Counted from the first letter of the stretch, positions 9,341 to 21,234 are shown. The stretch is DNA of 64,000 nt from Microbacterium enclense (GCA_038182865.1 CP116226.1:310001-374000), one strand, 5' to 3'. Numbers and translations: made by a program. Notes: generated by a model not told the origin, from the letters alone.

Positions 9341-9859
9341 ATGCCACGCACCGTCGCCCTCATCCGCGGAGTCGGCGGACCCACCGCCCTCAAGATGCCC
9401 GCGCTGCGCGAGGTTCTGGCATCCGCGGGTCTCGGCGAGGTCGAGACGCTGCAGGTCGCGGGCAATGTGGTCCTGGATGCCGACGGCCGCTCCCCCGCAG
9501 AGGTCGCGGCCACCATTCGCGACGCCGTCCACGGATCGTTCGGCTTCGACCTCCCCGTCCTCGTGCGCTCTCACGCGGAGCTCACCGATTCCGTGGCGCG
9601 GAACCCCTTCGCGGACGCCGCCGAGGGGCGGTGGGTGCAGACGGTGTTCCTCGACGCGCCTCCCGCGGTGACCACGCTCGCGCTGCCCGACGGCATCCCG
9701 GAGGACGCGGTGCTCGATGGCCGCGAGGTGTTCGTGCGCTACCCCGAGGGCATCGGCGGGTCGAAGCTGCAGGCCGGGTGGTTCGAGAGACGCCTCGGCG
9801 TCACCGGCACCGCCCGTAACGCGAACACGATCGCCAAGCTCGTCGCCCTGAGCGCCTGA
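9341..9859 (+). CDS. DUF1697 family protein
   Basis: A 172-residue cytoplasmic protein recognised by the DUF1697 opening (ALIRGVGG, then KMPALREVL and QVAGNVVLDA) and the closing pattern of ARNANTIAKLVAL. The function of the family is not established. It has its own leaderless-type promoter and no obvious functional tie to the upstream oxidoreductase. Confidence 0.85.
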   Translation: MPRTVALIRGVGGPTALKMPALREVLASAGLGEVETLQVAGNVVLDADGRSPAEVAATIRDAVHGSFGFDLPVLVRSHAELTDSVARNPFADAAEGRWVQTVFLDAPPAVTTLALPDGIPEDAVLDGREVFVRYPEGIGGSKLQAGWFERRLGVTGTARNANTIAKLVALSA

Positions 9860-9869
9860 CGCGCAGCGT

Positions 9870-9984
9870 CTCACCACCCGCGCCCTCCGCCCGCCGTTCG
9901 GGGCGCGGTACCTCACCACCCGCGCCCTCCGCCCACCCTTTGGCGCGCGGAGCCCACCGCGCGGCGCCGCACCACCCGCGCCCT
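9870..9984. repeat. Three spaced copies of a CACCACCCGCGCCCT repeat
   Basis: The segment CACCACCCGCGCCCT(C/T)CG occurs at about 9870, 9912 and 9970, the first two copies extending to 23 nearly identical bases. Spacing is about 42 and 58 nt, so this is not a CRISPR. It follows the DUF1697 stop in a 389-nt stretch without a gene. Confidence 0.7.
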
Positions 9985-9990
9985 TCGTTC

Positions 9991-10060
9991 ACGCATAAAC
10001 GCCATCCACGCGCATAAACACGCTCTCCTCGCGTTTATGCGCGCGAGAAGCGTTTATGCA
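9991..10060. repeat. Nested inverted repeats built from CGCATAAAC
   Basis: Four copies of CGCATAAAC are present, two direct (9992-10000 and 10011-10019) and two inverted (10033-10041 and 10051-10059 on the other strand). The inner pair forms a stem GCGCATAAACACG/CGCGTTTATGCGC around a short loop. This A/T-containing cluster stands out in a 75% GC region. The rest of the gap up to 10248 shows no coding or RNA signal that I can support. Confidence 0.7.
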
Positions 10061-10248
10061 TGACCCGCTCGCTCGACGCGACGCCGCACGCGCGACGACG
10101 CGCCGCGCCGCCACGCGACGCCCCACCATCGCGCGCGTCACCACGCGACGCGGCCCCGCCGCATGCGGCACACCCGCCATCCGCACGCAACAGTGCCGCC
10201 GCAGCCGAGGCTGCGACGGCACCGAGACAGAGCGCGTCGATCGCGCGG

Positions 10249-11859
10249 TCAGTGGAAGAAGTGACGCTCCCCCGTGAAGAACATCGTCACGCCGGCGGCG
10301 CGCGCGGCGTCGACGACCTCGGCATCCCGCACCGAACCGCCGGGCTGGATGATCGTCGAGATCCCCGCGTCGATGAGCACCTGGGGGCCGTCGGCGAAGG
10401 GGAAGAACGCATCGGATGCCGCGACCGACCCGGCCGCGCGCTCACCGGCGCGCTCCACGGCGAGGCGGCACGAGTCGACGCGGTTGACCTGGCCCATGCC
10501 GATGCCGACGGTGGCCGAGGCCTGCGCGAGCACGATCGCGTTCGACTTCACGGCGCGGCAGGCCTTCCACGCGAAGATCAGACTCTCCATCGCACCCTCG
10601 GCCGGACGCTCGCCCGAGACGAGCTCCCAGTTCTTCGCGACCGACTCGATGTCGTCGGGGAAGCGGTCGGCGTCCTGCAGCAGCAGGCCGCCCGAGACCA
10701 GCCGCACGTCCATACGCTCCTGCTGCCAGTCCGTGGGCAGCTGCAGCACGCGGAGGTTCTTCTTGAGCTTGAAGACCTCGAGCGCTTCCGGCTCGAAGTC
10801 GGGGGCGATGATCACCTCGGTGAAGATGTCGCGGAGGTTCTCCGCCATCTTCAGCGTGACCGTGCGGTTCGCAGCGATCACGCCGCCGAACGCCGACACG
10901 GGGTCGCACTCGTGGGCGCGCAGGTGCGCGGAGGCGATCGGGTCGAGCGCGTTGGGGGCGGCGACGGCGATACCGCAGGGGTTCGCGTGCTTGATGATCG
11001 CGACCGCGGGCTTGACCATGTCGAAGGCGGCACGAAGCGCGGCGTCGGCGTCGACGTAGTTGTTGTACGACATCTCCTTGCCCTGCAGCTGCGTGGCCTG
11101 GGCGATGCCGTGTCCGCCGACGCGCGTGTAGATCGCGGCGCGCTGGTGCGAGTTCTCGCCGTAGCGCAGCGTCGACAGGCGCTCGGCCTGAATCGTGAGG
11201 TGCGCGGGCAGATCGATGTCGTCGCCGAGCGTCCCCTCGGCGAACCAGGTCGACACGGCGGTGTCGTACGCGGCGGTGTGCGAGAACGCACGAGCGGCGA
11301 GCTCGCGGCGCTGCACGAGGTTCGTGCCACCGTTGGCCTGCAGCGCGTCGATGATCGCGGGATACGACTCCGGCGAGACGACGATCGCGACGTTCGCGTG
11401 GTTCTTCGCCGACGCGCGCACCATGGCGGGGCCGCCGATGTCGATCTGCTCCACGACATCGTCGCCTTCGGCACCGGATGCCACGGTCTCGACGAACGGG
11501 TAGAGGTTCACGACCACGAGTTCGAAGGGCAGGATGCCGAGCTCTTCGAGCTGCGCCTCGTGGGAGGCGAGACGCAGGTCGGCGAGGAGACCGGCGTGCA
11601 CCTTCGGGTGCAGGGTCTTCACGCGGCCGTCGAGCGACTCGGGGAAGCCCGTGACAGCCGAGACGTCGGTGACGTCGTAACCGGCGTCGCGGATGGTGGC
11701 CGCGGTCGAGCCGGTCGAGACGATCTCGACGCCCGCTCCGGCCAGCGCTTCGGCGAGCACGAGCAGGTTCGTCTTGTCGCTGACCGACACGAGCGCGCGG
11801 CGGATGGGGACGACATCGCGGGGGCGGTAGTCGGCGGGGTCGTGGCGGGGTCCGGCCAT
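10249..11859 (-). CDS. purH: Bifunctional AICAR transformylase/IMP cyclohydrolase
   Basis: A 536-residue cytoplasmic enzyme that performs the last two steps of IMP synthesis. The N-terminal IMP cyclohydrolase domain (from about residue 18, [12 protein letters not shown], then STGSTAATI and [12 protein letters not shown]) is followed by the transformylase domain with the catalytic KHANPCG motif and the C-terminal FTGERHFFH. The length matches the family. I chose the ATG at 11859 because longer in-frame extensions are Arg-rich and lack family similarity. It follows purN by 65 nt on the same strand. Confidence 0.96.
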   Translation of the reverse strand: MAGPRHDPADYRPRDVVPIRRALVSVSDKTNLLVLAEALAGAGVEIVSTGSTAATIRDAGYDVTDVSAVTGFPESLDGRVKTLHPKVHAGLLADLRLASHEAQLEELGILPFELVVVNLYPFVETVASGAEGDDVVEQIDIGGPAMVRASAKNHANVAIVVSPESYPAIIDALQANGGTNLVQRRELAARAFSHTAAYDTAVSTWFAEGTLGDDIDLPAHLTIQAERLSTLRYGENSHQRAAIYTRVGGHGIAQATQLQGKEMSYNNYVDADAALRAAFDMVKPAVAIIKHANPCGIAVAAPNALDPIASAHLRAHECDPVSAFGGVIAANRTVTLKMAENLRDIFTEVIIAPDFEPEALEVFKLKKNLRVLQLPTDWQQERMDVRLVSGGLLLQDADRFPDDIESVAKNWELVSGERPAEGAMESLIFAWKACRAVKSNAIVLAQASATVGIGMGQVNRVDSCRLAVERAGERAAGSVAASDAFFPFADGPQVLIDAGISTIIQPGGSVRDAEVVDAARAAGVTMFFTGERHFFH

Positions 11860-11924
11860 GGCTTTCGGCTCCTGTGTCTCGAGTCGGATTCGGGTGCGCG
11901 ACGGGCCGGCGCCCGTCGCGCGGG

Positions 11925-12524
11925 TCAGGCGGTTCGGGATGCGGCGGCGGCGAGGTCGAGGTGACCTTCCGCGATGCGACGCACGACGTCGATCAACAGA
12001 CGCCGCTCGACGGGCTTGATGCGCTCGTGCAGGGAGTGCTCGTCGTCGCCGGGCAGCACGGGGATGCGCTCCTGGGCGAGGATCGGGCCGGTGTCGACGC
12101 CGGAGTCCACGACGATGACGCTCGCCCCGGTCTGCTCGACTCCGGCGGAGAGGGCGTCGCGCACCCCGTGGGCACCCGGGAACTCGGGCAGGTACGCGGG
12201 GTGGGTGTTGATGATGCGCGGTTCCCACGCCGCGACGAGGTCGGCGGGAAGCAGACGCATCATTCCGCTCAGCACGACGAGGTCGGGGTTCCAGACGGCC
12301 AGCTGCGCACCCACCTCGGCGCCCCACTCTTCGCGCGAGGCGAAGGCGCCGAAGGGCACGAGGAAGGTCGGGATGCCGAAGTGCTCGGCGTGTGCGAAGC
12401 CGTCGGCCTCGCGGTCGGCGCCGACCGCCACCACGCGCGCCGGGAAGTCGGGGGCGGCAGCCGCCTCGAGCAGGGCACGGAGGTTGGAGCCGGTGCCGGA
12501 GATGAGGACGGCGACCGTGAGCAC
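11925..12524 (-). CDS. purN: Phosphoribosylglycinamide formyltransferase
   Basis: A 199-residue folate-dependent enzyme that formylates GAR in purine synthesis. It starts with the family pattern [16 protein letters not shown] and contains the active-site stretch [17 protein letters not shown] with the conserved Asn-His and the later Asp ([10 protein letters not shown]). The GTG at 12524 is preferred over an upstream in-frame GTG because family members begin here and a TAGACT box lies seven bases upstream. It is followed by purH. Confidence 0.95.
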   Translation of the reverse strand: MLTVAVLISGTGSNLRALLEAAAAPDFPARVVAVGADREADGFAHAEHFGIPTFLVPFGAFASREEWGAEVGAQLAVWNPDLVVLSGMMRLLPADLVAAWEPRIINTHPAYLPEFPGAHGVRDALSAGVEQTGASVIVVDSGVDTGPILAQERIPVLPGDDEHSLHERIKPVERRLLIDVVRRIAEGHLDLAAAASRTA

Positions 12525-12531
12525 GGAGGTC

Positions 12532-12537
12532 AGTCTA
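12532..12537 (-). promoter_or_regulatory. -10 hexamer TAGACT before purN
   Basis: The hexamer lies seven bases upstream of the GTG start, which supports that start and a promoter internal to the perM-purN-purH cluster. Confidence 0.5.
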
Positions 12538-12566
12538 CGCAGGTGCGCTCGCACCCGCCGCGCGGC

Positions 12567-14054
12567 TCAGCGTGCGCCCGCGGGCCCGTCCTCGTCGGGA
12601 TGCGTCGCCCACGCCGCGCGGATCCGCGCCCGGACCTCGTCGTCGCTGAGCGCTGCCGACTCGGCCTCGTCGGGGCCGCGATACGAGCTCGGCCACACGT
12701 CGTGCGCGATGCCCGTTCCCGGGGCGGAAACCGTGGGGGCGGGGCCGGTGGCGTGCTCATCTCGATCGAAGGGCACGTGCGCGCGGGAGGGAGGGACGAG
12801 GGCCGGCGTCGCGTCGCGCTCGTCGAAGATCTCGTGGTCGCGCTCGGCGGAGCGCCCGTCGGGCCGTGGGCTCAGCAGCAGGATCGCGAGACCGACCAGC
12901 ACCTCGAGACCGAGAGCGAGGGCGAGAGGACCGGGTTGCGGGCCCGTCTCGGTGAGGCGACCCGGTCCGATCGCGCCCGTCGACACCACGGCGATCAGCG
13001 CGCCGACCCCGCCGGTGAGGGCAGCGACGGCCAGAGCCAGGGTCAGGCGCGGACCGACCGGTTCGGGGCCCGAGGTGAACGGCATCCGGGATCGCAGGAT
13101 CCATCCGGTCAGTGCGCCGATCGCGACGGGAAGCAACGCCAGCAGCAGCAGCCACGGCGAGGTGGTGTCGGGGATCGCGCCGAGCACCGGGATGCCGGGG
13201 AGCGCACCGACCTGCGTGGCAGCGGGGGTGACCGCGGTGTCGGTGCCGAGCGCGAAGCCAGGACCGGCGACGAACGCCACGCCCCACAGTACGAGCGTGG
13301 GCAGGTACATGAGCTGGCAGAGGGCGATGACGGTGGCGCCGATGGCATCCGCGTTGCTGGCCTGGTAGATGCCGATGACCTGCGTGGAGCGCGCGACGAT
13401 GCCCGCGACGACCACGACGGCGCCGACACCGACGAGGCCCAGCGTCGTCGTCGCGAGACCGCGCAACGCGAGGGTCGGCACACTCGCCCAGGCACGTGGC
13501 AGCCGGGCGAGCTGAGCCCGGAGGGCGTCGATCGGCCCGTCGTCTCCGACGCGCCACGCACCGACGACCGCCCCGACGAACGAGGGCACGAAGAACAGCA
13601 GCGACGGCAGGAGAATGGCGAGCCAGGTCTCGGATGTCACGAGCGCGGCGTTGCCGGTGAGGGCGACGAGGGTCGCGATCGCGGCGAACACGATCGAGCC
13701 CGACAGCCATCCGGTGAGAGCCGCGCCCGCCTCACCCGCACGGACGCCGGACCGGGCGGCGAAGAGGGCTGTGAACGTGGCGAAGGCCAAGGGCGCCAGC
13801 GACAGGGTGAAGGTCGCGAACGACGGGTCGATGCCGGTGGCGGCGAGGTACGTGTCGGGCAGGGTCACCGCGAGCGGCACGAGATGCCCGAGGTGCCAGA
13901 TGGCGGCCGTCGCCGGCCACAGCGCACTCCAGTCGGGACTGCCGAGACCGGCCACCCAGAGCAGGGCGAGCGGGGCGAGGACGACGGCGATACCACCCGC
14001 GGCGGCCAGGACGGCGTCGAGGGCGGCCAAGAGGGCGACGAGAAGGCGATGCAT
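12567..14054 (-). CDS. DUF6350/PerM-like polytopic membrane protein
   Basis: A 495-residue integral membrane protein with about ten hydrophobic segments over residues 1-400 and a charged cytoplasmic tail rich in Asp/Glu and Arg. Its position directly before purN-purH is a conserved actinobacterial arrangement of DUF6350 proteins. The mycobacterial member PerM is linked to cell-division persistence, but a function for this protein is inferred only from membership. The ATG at 14054 starts the first membrane segment. Confidence 0.75.
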   Translation of the reverse strand: MHRLLVALLAALDAVLAAAGGIAVVLAPLALLWVAGLGSPDWSALWPATAAIWHLGHLVPLAVTLPDTYLAATGIDPSFATFTLSLAPLAFATFTALFAARSGVRAGEAGAALTGWLSGSIVFAAIATLVALTGNAALVTSETWLAILLPSLLFFVPSFVGAVVGAWRVGDDGPIDALRAQLARLPRAWASVPTLALRGLATTTLGLVGVGAVVVVAGIVARSTQVIGIYQASNADAIGATVIALCQLMYLPTLVLWGVAFVAGPGFALGTDTAVTPAATQVGALPGIPVLGAIPDTTSPWLLLLALLPVAIGALTGWILRSRMPFTSGPEPVGPRLTLALAVAALTGGVGALIAVVSTGAIGPGRLTETGPQPGPLALALGLEVLVGLAILLLSPRPDGRSAERDHEIFDERDATPALVPPSRAHVPFDRDEHATGPAPTVSAPGTGIAHDVWPSSYRGPDEAESAALSDDEVRARIRAAWATHPDEDGPAGAR

Positions 14055-14175
14055 GGGCGTGTGAGACCCTACCCGCGCCGGTCGTGAGGTGCTTTCAGGC
14101 GCGGCGGCGAGCGCAACATCGCCGCTCGTGGTCCCCGCGAGGCGCGCGGTGCCCCTGCCGCCGCGAGCTCGGGTC

Positions 14176-14613
14176 TTACTCGACCGGCTCCAGCACGAAC
14201 AGCTCGATACGCCGCTCGGTCTTCTTCTGATACTCGTCGTAGTCGGGCCACACGGCTGCGGCGCGCGCCCACCATTCGTCGCGCTCGGCGCCCTCGGCCT
14301 GATGGGCGTCGTACTCCTTCTTCACATCGCCGTCCTGCAGGGCGACGCGGGGGTTCTTCACGAGGTTGTGGAACCACGCGGGGTGCTCGGGAGCACCACC
14401 CTTGGATGCCACGACCGCGTACTTGCCGTCGTGCTCGACGCGCATGAGCGCGGTCTTGCGCAGCCCGCCGGTTTTGGCGCCGACGGTGGTGAGGACGATG
14501 ATGGGAACGCCCCGCAGTTCGGCGGCCTCGCGGCCCCCGGTGGCCTCGAACGCCTCGGCCTGCTGGCGGGCCCACTCGCTGGTGCTGGGCAGATACTCTC
14601 CTGAGAGCGACAT
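14176..14613 (-). CDS. F420-type nitroreductase family oxidoreductase (DDN-like)
   Basis: A 145-residue split-barrel protein of the deazaflavin (F420)-dependent nitroreductase family. The diagnostic stretch is [16 protein letters not shown] (K-T-G-x-x-R), followed by [12 protein letters not shown] and the C-terminal [11 protein letters not shown]. These enzymes reduce diverse substrates using F420H2 or bind related flavins. The start has a TATCGT box seven bases upstream as well as GGAAGA, so it could be leaderless. Confidence 0.88.
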   Translation of the reverse strand: MSLSGEYLPSTSEWARQQAEAFEATGGREAAELRGVPIIVLTTVGAKTGGLRKTALMRVEHDGKYAVVASKGGAPEHPAWFHNLVKNPRVALQDGDVKKEYDAHQAEGAERDEWWARAAAVWPDYDEYQKKTERRIELFVLEPVE

Positions 14614-14620
14614 GTCTTCC

Positions 14621-14626
14621 ACGATA
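14621..14626 (-). promoter_or_regulatory. -10 hexamer TATCGT before the DDN-like gene
   Basis: Seven bases separate the hexamer from the ATG. Confidence 0.5.
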
Positions 14627-14679
14627 CGTCGGCGTCTGCCCCTCCGGTTCTCCCCCTCCCCCTGTTTCTTGGAGCCTTC

Positions 14680-16131
14680 ATGAGCGCTTCCGCTCCCGAG
14701 ACCACGGCCGCCCCCGAACCGAAAAACGGTCTCGACCGCTTCTTCGAGATCACCGCCCGCGGCTCGACCGTCGGCGCCGAGGTCCGCGGCGGCGTCGTCA
14801 CCTTCGTGACCATGGCGTACATCGTCATCCTGAACCCGATCATCCTGTCGGGCACGCCCGACGTCGCGGGCAACGCCCTCGGATTCCCTCAGGTCGCCGC
14901 CACCACCGCGCTGACCGCCGGCGTCATGACGATGCTGTTCGGCCTCGTGACGCGCCTGCCGTTCGCGTTCGCGGCGGGTCTGGGCATCAACTCGTTCCTC
15001 GCGGTCGGCATCGTCGGCGGAGTGACCTGGCCCGAGGCCATGGGCCTCGTCGTCATCAACGGCCTCATCATCGTGCTGCTCGCGGTCACGGGCCTTCGCC
15101 GCATGATCTTCGAGGCGGTTCCGCTCGCGCTCAAGACCGCGATCACGGTCGGTATCGGACTCTTCATCGCTTTCATCGGCTTCGTCGACAGCGGCCTGGT
15201 CACCTCGACGGGCATCAACTCTCCCCCGGTCGGCCTCGGCGTCGGCGGCTCGATCGCGACCATTCCGACCGCGCTGTTCGTCCTCACGCTCGTGATCACC
15301 GCCGTGCTGCTCGTTCGCAAGGTCAAGGCCGCCCTGCTCATCGGTCTGCTCTCGGGCACCGTGATCGCGGTCCTCGTCGAGGCCGTCGCGCACCTCGGCT
15401 CGCGCGCCGACGGCAACGCCGGCGGCTGGGGCCTCAGCGTGCCGACGCTCCCGTCGCAGCTGGTCAGCCTCCCCGACCTGTCGCTCGTCGGCCAGGTTGA
15501 TCTGGTCGGCTCCTTCGGCCGCATCGGCGTTCTGTCGGCCCTCATGCTCGTCTTCACCCTCGTGTTCACGAATTTCTTCGACGCCATGGGAACCATGACC
15601 GGCCTCTCGCGCGAAGCGGGTCTCGCCGCTCCCGACGGCACGTTCCCCCGTCTGCGTTCGGCGCTCGTGATCGAGGGAATCGGCGCGGTGGCCGGCGGGG
15701 CGACCTCATCGTCGTCGAACACCGTGTTCATCGAGTCGGGCTCCGGCATCGGTGAGGGCGCCCGCACGGGCCTCGCCAACGTGGTCACGGGCGGTCTCTT
15801 CCTCCTCGCGATGTTCTTCACGCCTCTCACGAGCATCGTGCCCACCGAGATCGCCGCAGCGGCGCTGGTCATCGTCGGCGCCCTCATGATGGGGCAGATC
15901 CGCCACGTCGACCTCAGCGACATGGCGGTGCTCATCCCGGTGTTCCTCACCGTGACCGTGATGCCCCTCACCTACTCGATCGCCAACGGCATCGGCGCGG
16001 GCTTCGTCAGCTGGGTGCTGATCCAGGCTCTGTCCGGTCGTGCGCGTCGGGTGAGCCCGCTGCTGTGGATCGTCGCCGCTGGCTTCGTCGTCTTCTTCGC
16101 CCGCGGCCCGGTGGAGGCGCTTCTCGGCTGA
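14680..16131 (+). CDS. NCS2/AzgA-type purine permease
   Basis: A 483-residue transporter with 12-14 membrane segments, recognised by the opening [18 protein letters not shown] and the motifs [10 protein letters not shown] and [12 protein letters not shown]. AzgA/PbuG-type permeases import hypoxanthine, guanine or adenine with protons. It lies on the strand opposite to the purine synthesis genes and has its own start with TTGGAGCC upstream. Substrate choice cannot be read from sequence alone. Confidence 0.93.
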   Translation: MSASAPETTAAPEPKNGLDRFFEITARGSTVGAEVRGGVVTFVTMAYIVILNPIILSGTPDVAGNALGFPQVAATTALTAGVMTMLFGLVTRLPFAFAAGLGINSFLAVGIVGGVTWPEAMGLVVINGLIIVLLAVTGLRRMIFEAVPLALKTAITVGIGLFIAFIGFVDSGLVTSTGINSPPVGLGVGGSIATIPTALFVLTLVITAVLLVRKVKAALLIGLLSGTVIAVLVEAVAHLGSRADGNAGGWGLSVPTLPSQLVSLPDLSLVGQVDLVGSFGRIGVLSALMLVFTLVFTNFFDAMGTMTGLSREAGLAAPDGTFPRLRSALVIEGIGAVAGGATSSSSNTVFIESGSGIGEGARTGLANVVTGGLFLLAMFFTPLTSIVPTEIAAAALVIVGALMMGQIRHVDLSDMAVLIPVFLTVTVMPLTYSIANGIGAGFVSWVLIQALSGRARRVSPLLWIVAAGFVVFFARGPVEALLG

Positions 16132-16149
16132 GCCTGGTGCGTGGCAGGG

Positions 16150-16180
16150 GCCCGGATGCCACGGCATCCGGGCTCCTCTT
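16150..16180 (+). terminator. Rho-independent terminator of the purine permease gene
   Basis: Stem GCCCGGATGCC/GGCATCCGGGC (11 bp, 2-nt apical gap) is followed by TCCTCTTTC, 19 nt after the stop codon. Confidence 0.75.
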
Positions 16181-16220
16181 TCGCCCCGCGAAAGGCGCGC
16201 CGCGCCCATCCGAGCCCACG

Positions 16221-16277
16221 TGAGTGTCCAGAACACCCGGACGAATTTTCGAGACGCCCGGGTGTTTTGGACGCTCA
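16221..16277. repeat. Intergenic palindrome, copy 1 (TGAGTGTCC family)
   Basis: A 20-base left arm (TGAGTGTCCAGAACACCCGG) pairs with a right arm at 16258-16277 with two mismatches around a 17-nt loop. It lies between the convergent permease and sucD genes and belongs to a family with two more copies near 55.8 and 56.5 kb. Confidence 0.85.
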
Positions 16278-16324
16278 ACGCCGGAAACGGGCGTGGGGAA
16301 CGCCGGGTGCGGGCCCAGGCAACG

Positions 16325-16358
16325 CGAAAGGGCCCGGATGCCATGGCATCCAGGCCCT
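16325..16358 (-). terminator. Terminator of sucCD
   Basis: Stem GGGCCTGGATGCC/GGCATCCGGGCCC on the minus strand, followed by CTTTCG, sits 12 nt after the sucD stop. Confidence 0.75.
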
Positions 16359-16369
16359 CGAGCGAAACG

Positions 16370-18453
<2,084 letters not shown>

Positions 18454-18497
18454 GGACAATCCTTCGCTGGGCGATCGGTGGTGGGAGGAGGCGAAAG

Positions 18498-18515
18498 TCT
18501 CTCGATATCAAGAGA
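18498..18515. promoter_or_regulatory. Near-palindrome upstream of sucC, possible operator
   Basis: TCTCTCGATATCAAGAGA is a palindrome except for one base pair and lies 45 nt before the sucC start. The remainder of the 347-nt gap between sucC and the lipoprotein gene shows no gene that I can support. Confidence 0.35.
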
Positions 18516-18800
18516 TCTGCGCCAATCGTCTACCCTACTAGACGGGGCTGACGAGACCCGACGCGTGCACCTCCATCGGGAGGGACTCCGGATGCCGATC
18601 GCCCTGCGGCCCACGGCAATCGGCCCCGAGACGAAGGGCTCGACTCACTAGCATCAGGAACAGGTCGCCCGTCCGGGCGGATCCACGTCGACGCGGGAGG
18701 GCGTGTTCGTCGCTGCTGACCAGGCGTCACCCGTCCTCGGAGGCGGGCGGCCCGGTGGCGGGAAGCGATGGGGGCGGTCGCCGTCGTGAAAGGGAAAACA

Positions 18801-19337
18801 ATGATCGACCTGCGAGAAAAGAACCACCTCCTCACCCTCGGCTTCGCCGTGGCGATCCTGACCACCGCCATCGGCCTGGCGGGATGCTCGAGCCCGTCGA
18901 CCACGTCGTCGTCCGATGCCACCTCCGGGTCGTCTGCGACCGCCGGCGACGACGACAACACGGCAGACGACGATGCCGATGACGAGTCCGACGACGACGA
19001 GGCCAACGATGTCGCCGCCTCGACCTACGACACGGCGACAGCGGTCGTGTCCGCCTTCGTCGACGCCGGTGGCGTGTGCACCGACCCCGTCGACTCGCAC
19101 CTGTCGATCGCCACGTCGTCGATCGACTGCCTCGGTCCGAACGGGCGCACGCAGACGATCGCGGTCTTCGCCACGCCCGGCGAGGCCAAGTCCTGGTACG
19201 ACGCACAGACCGTGGTGAAGGTCGACGGGCCGACCAGCTACCTCCTCGGCGAGAACTGGGCCATGGTCGGCGAAGGCACGAGCATGAACAACGCGCAGAC
19301 GCTGGGCGTCCGCGACCAGTCGCTGGCCACGCCCTGA
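18801..19337 (+). CDS. Secreted lipoprotein, unknown function
   Basis: A 178-residue protein with a lipoprotein signal (hydrophobic stretch 10-27, lipobox LAGC, lipidated Cys29). Residues ~30-70 are a Ser/Thr then Asp-rich linker with long acidic runs, typical of wall-spanning spacers. Residues ~75-175 form a small compact domain with two cysteines (GGVCTD, SIDCLG). I do not recognise the domain. The ATG at 18801 is chosen because AAAGGGAAAACA precedes it and the signal peptide then has normal length. Confidence 0.75.
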   Translation: MIDLREKNHLLTLGFAVAILTTAIGLAGCSSPSTTSSSDATSGSSATAGDDDNTADDDADDESDDDEANDVAASTYDTATAVVSAFVDAGGVCTDPVDSHLSIATSSIDCLGPNGRTQTIAVFATPGEAKSWYDAQTVVKVDGPTSYLLGENWAMVGEGTSMNNAQTLGVRDQSLATP

Positions 19338-19452
19338 TATCCGACGGTGTCGGCGCGCGCCCGTCGTGCGCCGACACCGCCTCGATCTGACCCACGATCT
19401 CCGTCGACGGCCGAGACCGTCACCCGCACGACCGAGTGAGACGCGCCGCGCC

Positions 19453-20055
19453 TCAGATCCAGCCGCGCTCGCGCGCGTGGATCGTCGCCTGCTGCCGACT
19501 GGCCAGGCCCAGCTTGCCGAGCACCGACGACACGTGGTTGCGCACCGTCCCCGCCGACAGGTGCAGGGATGCCGCGATCTCGGCGATCGTCTCCCCTCGA
19601 GACCCCGCCCGCAGGACGTCGAGCTCCCGGTCGGTCAGCGGGCTGCGCTCATCGCTCAGGGCATCGGCAGCGATCTCGGGGTCGACGTAGCGGCGCCCGG
19701 CGGCGACCTCGCGGATCACCGCGGCCACGTCATCCGCGGGTCGAGATTTCGGAAGGAACCCGTCGACGCCCGCGCCGAGCGCACGTCGCAGCACGCCGGG
19801 CCGCGCGTGGCGCGTCACGATCACACAGCGCGAGGGCACCCGCCGCAGGATCCGTGCGGCCGTGTCGACGCCGTCGAGGCCCGGCATCTCGAGGTCGAGC
19901 AGGCACACGTCGGGTCGCAGTCGCTCGGCCTCGGCGATCGCGCTCTCGCCGTCGCGGCACTCCCCCACGACCTCGAGGTCGGGCTCGAGGCGCAGAAGCG
20001 CGGCGAGCGCCGTGCGGATCATGTCTTCGTCATCGGCGATGAGCACGCGGATCAC
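19453..20055 (-). CDS. NarL/DesR-type response regulator
   Basis: A 200-residue two-domain regulator with a receiver domain (IRVLIADDED, phosphoacceptor Asp54 in LLDLEMPG) and a C-terminal LuxR-type helix-turn-helix (LTDRELDVLRAGSRGETIAEI). The GTG start overlaps the kinase stop (GTGA), so the two proteins are made together. Its target is unknown, but a near-palindrome in the kinase promoter that recurs at 29.1 kb is a candidate site. Confidence 0.93.
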   Translation of the reverse strand: MIRVLIADDEDMIRTALAALLRLEPDLEVVGECRDGESAIAEAERLRPDVCLLDLEMPGLDGVDTAARILRRVPSRCVIVTRHARPGVLRRALGAGVDGFLPKSRPADDVAAVIREVAAGRRYVDPEIAADALSDERSPLTDRELDVLRAGSRGETIAEIAASLHLSAGTVRNHVSSVLGKLGLASRQQATIHARERGWI

Positions 20056-21218
20056 GCCATCACCTCCTCGGGCACCGAGACGGTGACCCGGAATCGTTCG
20101 CCGGAGTGCTCGGCATCCACTGTTCCGCCGACGGCGCCGACGCGCTCGGCGATCCCCGAGAGTCCTGCCCCATCTCCCACGGGAGACGCCGCGGCACGGG
20201 AGTCGTTCTCGATGACCAGCACCCACGACCCCCGATGTCGGGCGAGCGAGAGGGATGCCGAGACCCCACCGCCGTGCTTGAGGACGTTGGTCGTCGACTC
20301 GCGGATCACCGGCCCCAGCACGTCGGCGGGCGCTCGGACGGCTTCGGCGTCGACGAGGAGATCGACGGTGAGGCCCGCGGCGCGAAGCAGGTCGGCCGCA
20401 TTGGCGAGTTCGTCGGGCAGAGGCACCCCGCGGAACCGCGCGGCCAGGTCGCGGGTGCCGCGGCGCGCTTCGTCGACGCTGGCGCGCGCCGCGCGCACCT
20501 GCTCCACCGCGGCCTCCGGGTCGCGTCCCATCATCTTCTCGGCGAGCTCGAGCTGCAGGGCGATGACCTGCAGGTGATGTCCCTGCAGATCGTGGAGGTC
20601 GCTCGCCAGACGCAGTCGCTCTTGGGCGGCGGCGAGGCGGCCTTCGGCGCGGCGGGCGCGGTCGAGTTCGCGCACGATGTCCCACCACCACAGCGACGTC
20701 GCCGTCAGCGGCGGGAGCATCGCGATGAAGATGCCCATCCCCACGACCTGGGCGACGTATCCCTCGGGGTTGAGACGGCTGGCTTCGATCACCCACGCCG
20801 CGACGATCGCCGCAACCAGGAGAAGGACCAGACGGAGTCGGATGCCGGACCGCCACCGCATCAGGCACAGGGCCTGTGCCGACAGGGCGACGCCGAGCAG
20901 CAACGACCCCGCGGCGACCCCGGCGACCACCGCCGACACCACGCCCGCAACAACCAGCGGCCACACGGGACGGCGCGCCGTCGTGTCGCCCTCATCGAGC
21001 GGCTCGCGTCGGTAACGCACGAGCAGCAGGACCGCGGACGCCACCGAGCCAGCCGCACCGAGAAGGTGCACGATCGCGATGGGAAGGGGCTCGCGAAGCA
21101 CGATCAGGAGACCCCAGATACCCAGGCCGAAGACCTGCAGCGAAAGGATCGAGGCGGCCGTGTACCACCACGTCACGCGGACATCGCGGGCATAGGTCGC
21201 GGATGTGGGGGTGCTCAC
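20052..21218 (-). CDS. DesK-type sensor histidine kinase
   Basis: A 388-residue kinase with five to six membrane segments in residues 1-165, a HisKA_3 dimerisation helix carrying the phosphoacceptor His in ASDLHDLQGHHLQV, and a short ATPase domain (N box RESTTNVLKH, G box GDGAGLSGI). No extracellular sensor domain is visible, so it may sense membrane state as DesK/LiaS-like kinases do. The GTG at 21218 is favoured over one nine bases upstream because a TACAGT box then lies seven bases before the start. Confidence 0.92.
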   Translation of the reverse strand: MSTPTSATYARDVRVTWWYTAASILSLQVFGLGIWGLLIVLREPLPIAIVHLLGAAGSVASAVLLLVRYRREPLDEGDTTARRPVWPLVVAGVVSAVVAGVAAGSLLLGVALSAQALCLMRWRSGIRLRLVLLLVAAIVAAWVIEASRLNPEGYVAQVVGMGIFIAMLPPLTATSLWWWDIVRELDRARRAEGRLAAAQERLRLASDLHDLQGHHLQVIALQLELAEKMMGRDPEAAVEQVRAARASVDEARRGTRDLAARFRGVPLPDELANAADLLRAAGLTVDLLVDAEAVRAPADVLGPVIRESTTNVLKHGGGVSASLSLARHRGSWVLVIENDSRAAASPVGDGAGLSGIAERVGAVGGTVDAEHSGERFRVTVSVPEEVMA

Positions 21219-21225
21219 CCCGGCC

Positions 21226-21231
21226 ACTGTA
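21226..21231 (-). promoter_or_regulatory. -10 hexamer TACAGT of the kinase promoter
   Basis: Seven bases before the GTG start; the adjoining upstream motif at 21235-21255 would overlap the promoter. Confidence 0.5.
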
Positions 21232-21234
21232 CGA

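Noticed and set aside
9870..9984. A CRISPR array
   Set aside because: Only three repeats, unequal spacers, GC-rich simple sequence and no cas gene in the window.
11874..14087. A 737-codon plus-strand frame opposite purN and the DUF6350 gene
   Set aside because: Low-complexity Gly/Arg/Glu translation antisense to two well-supported genes.
16150..16358. The two GGATGCC hairpins as further copies of the palindrome family
   Set aside because: Their stems are unrelated to the TGAGTGTCC arms and each sits just after a stop with a T-containing tail, so they are ordinary terminators.
20100..20960. A longer response regulator starting within the kinase gene
   Set aside because: The in-frame extension is an Arg-rich antisense-like translation; the receiver domain begins at the GTG at 20055 that overlaps the kinase stop.
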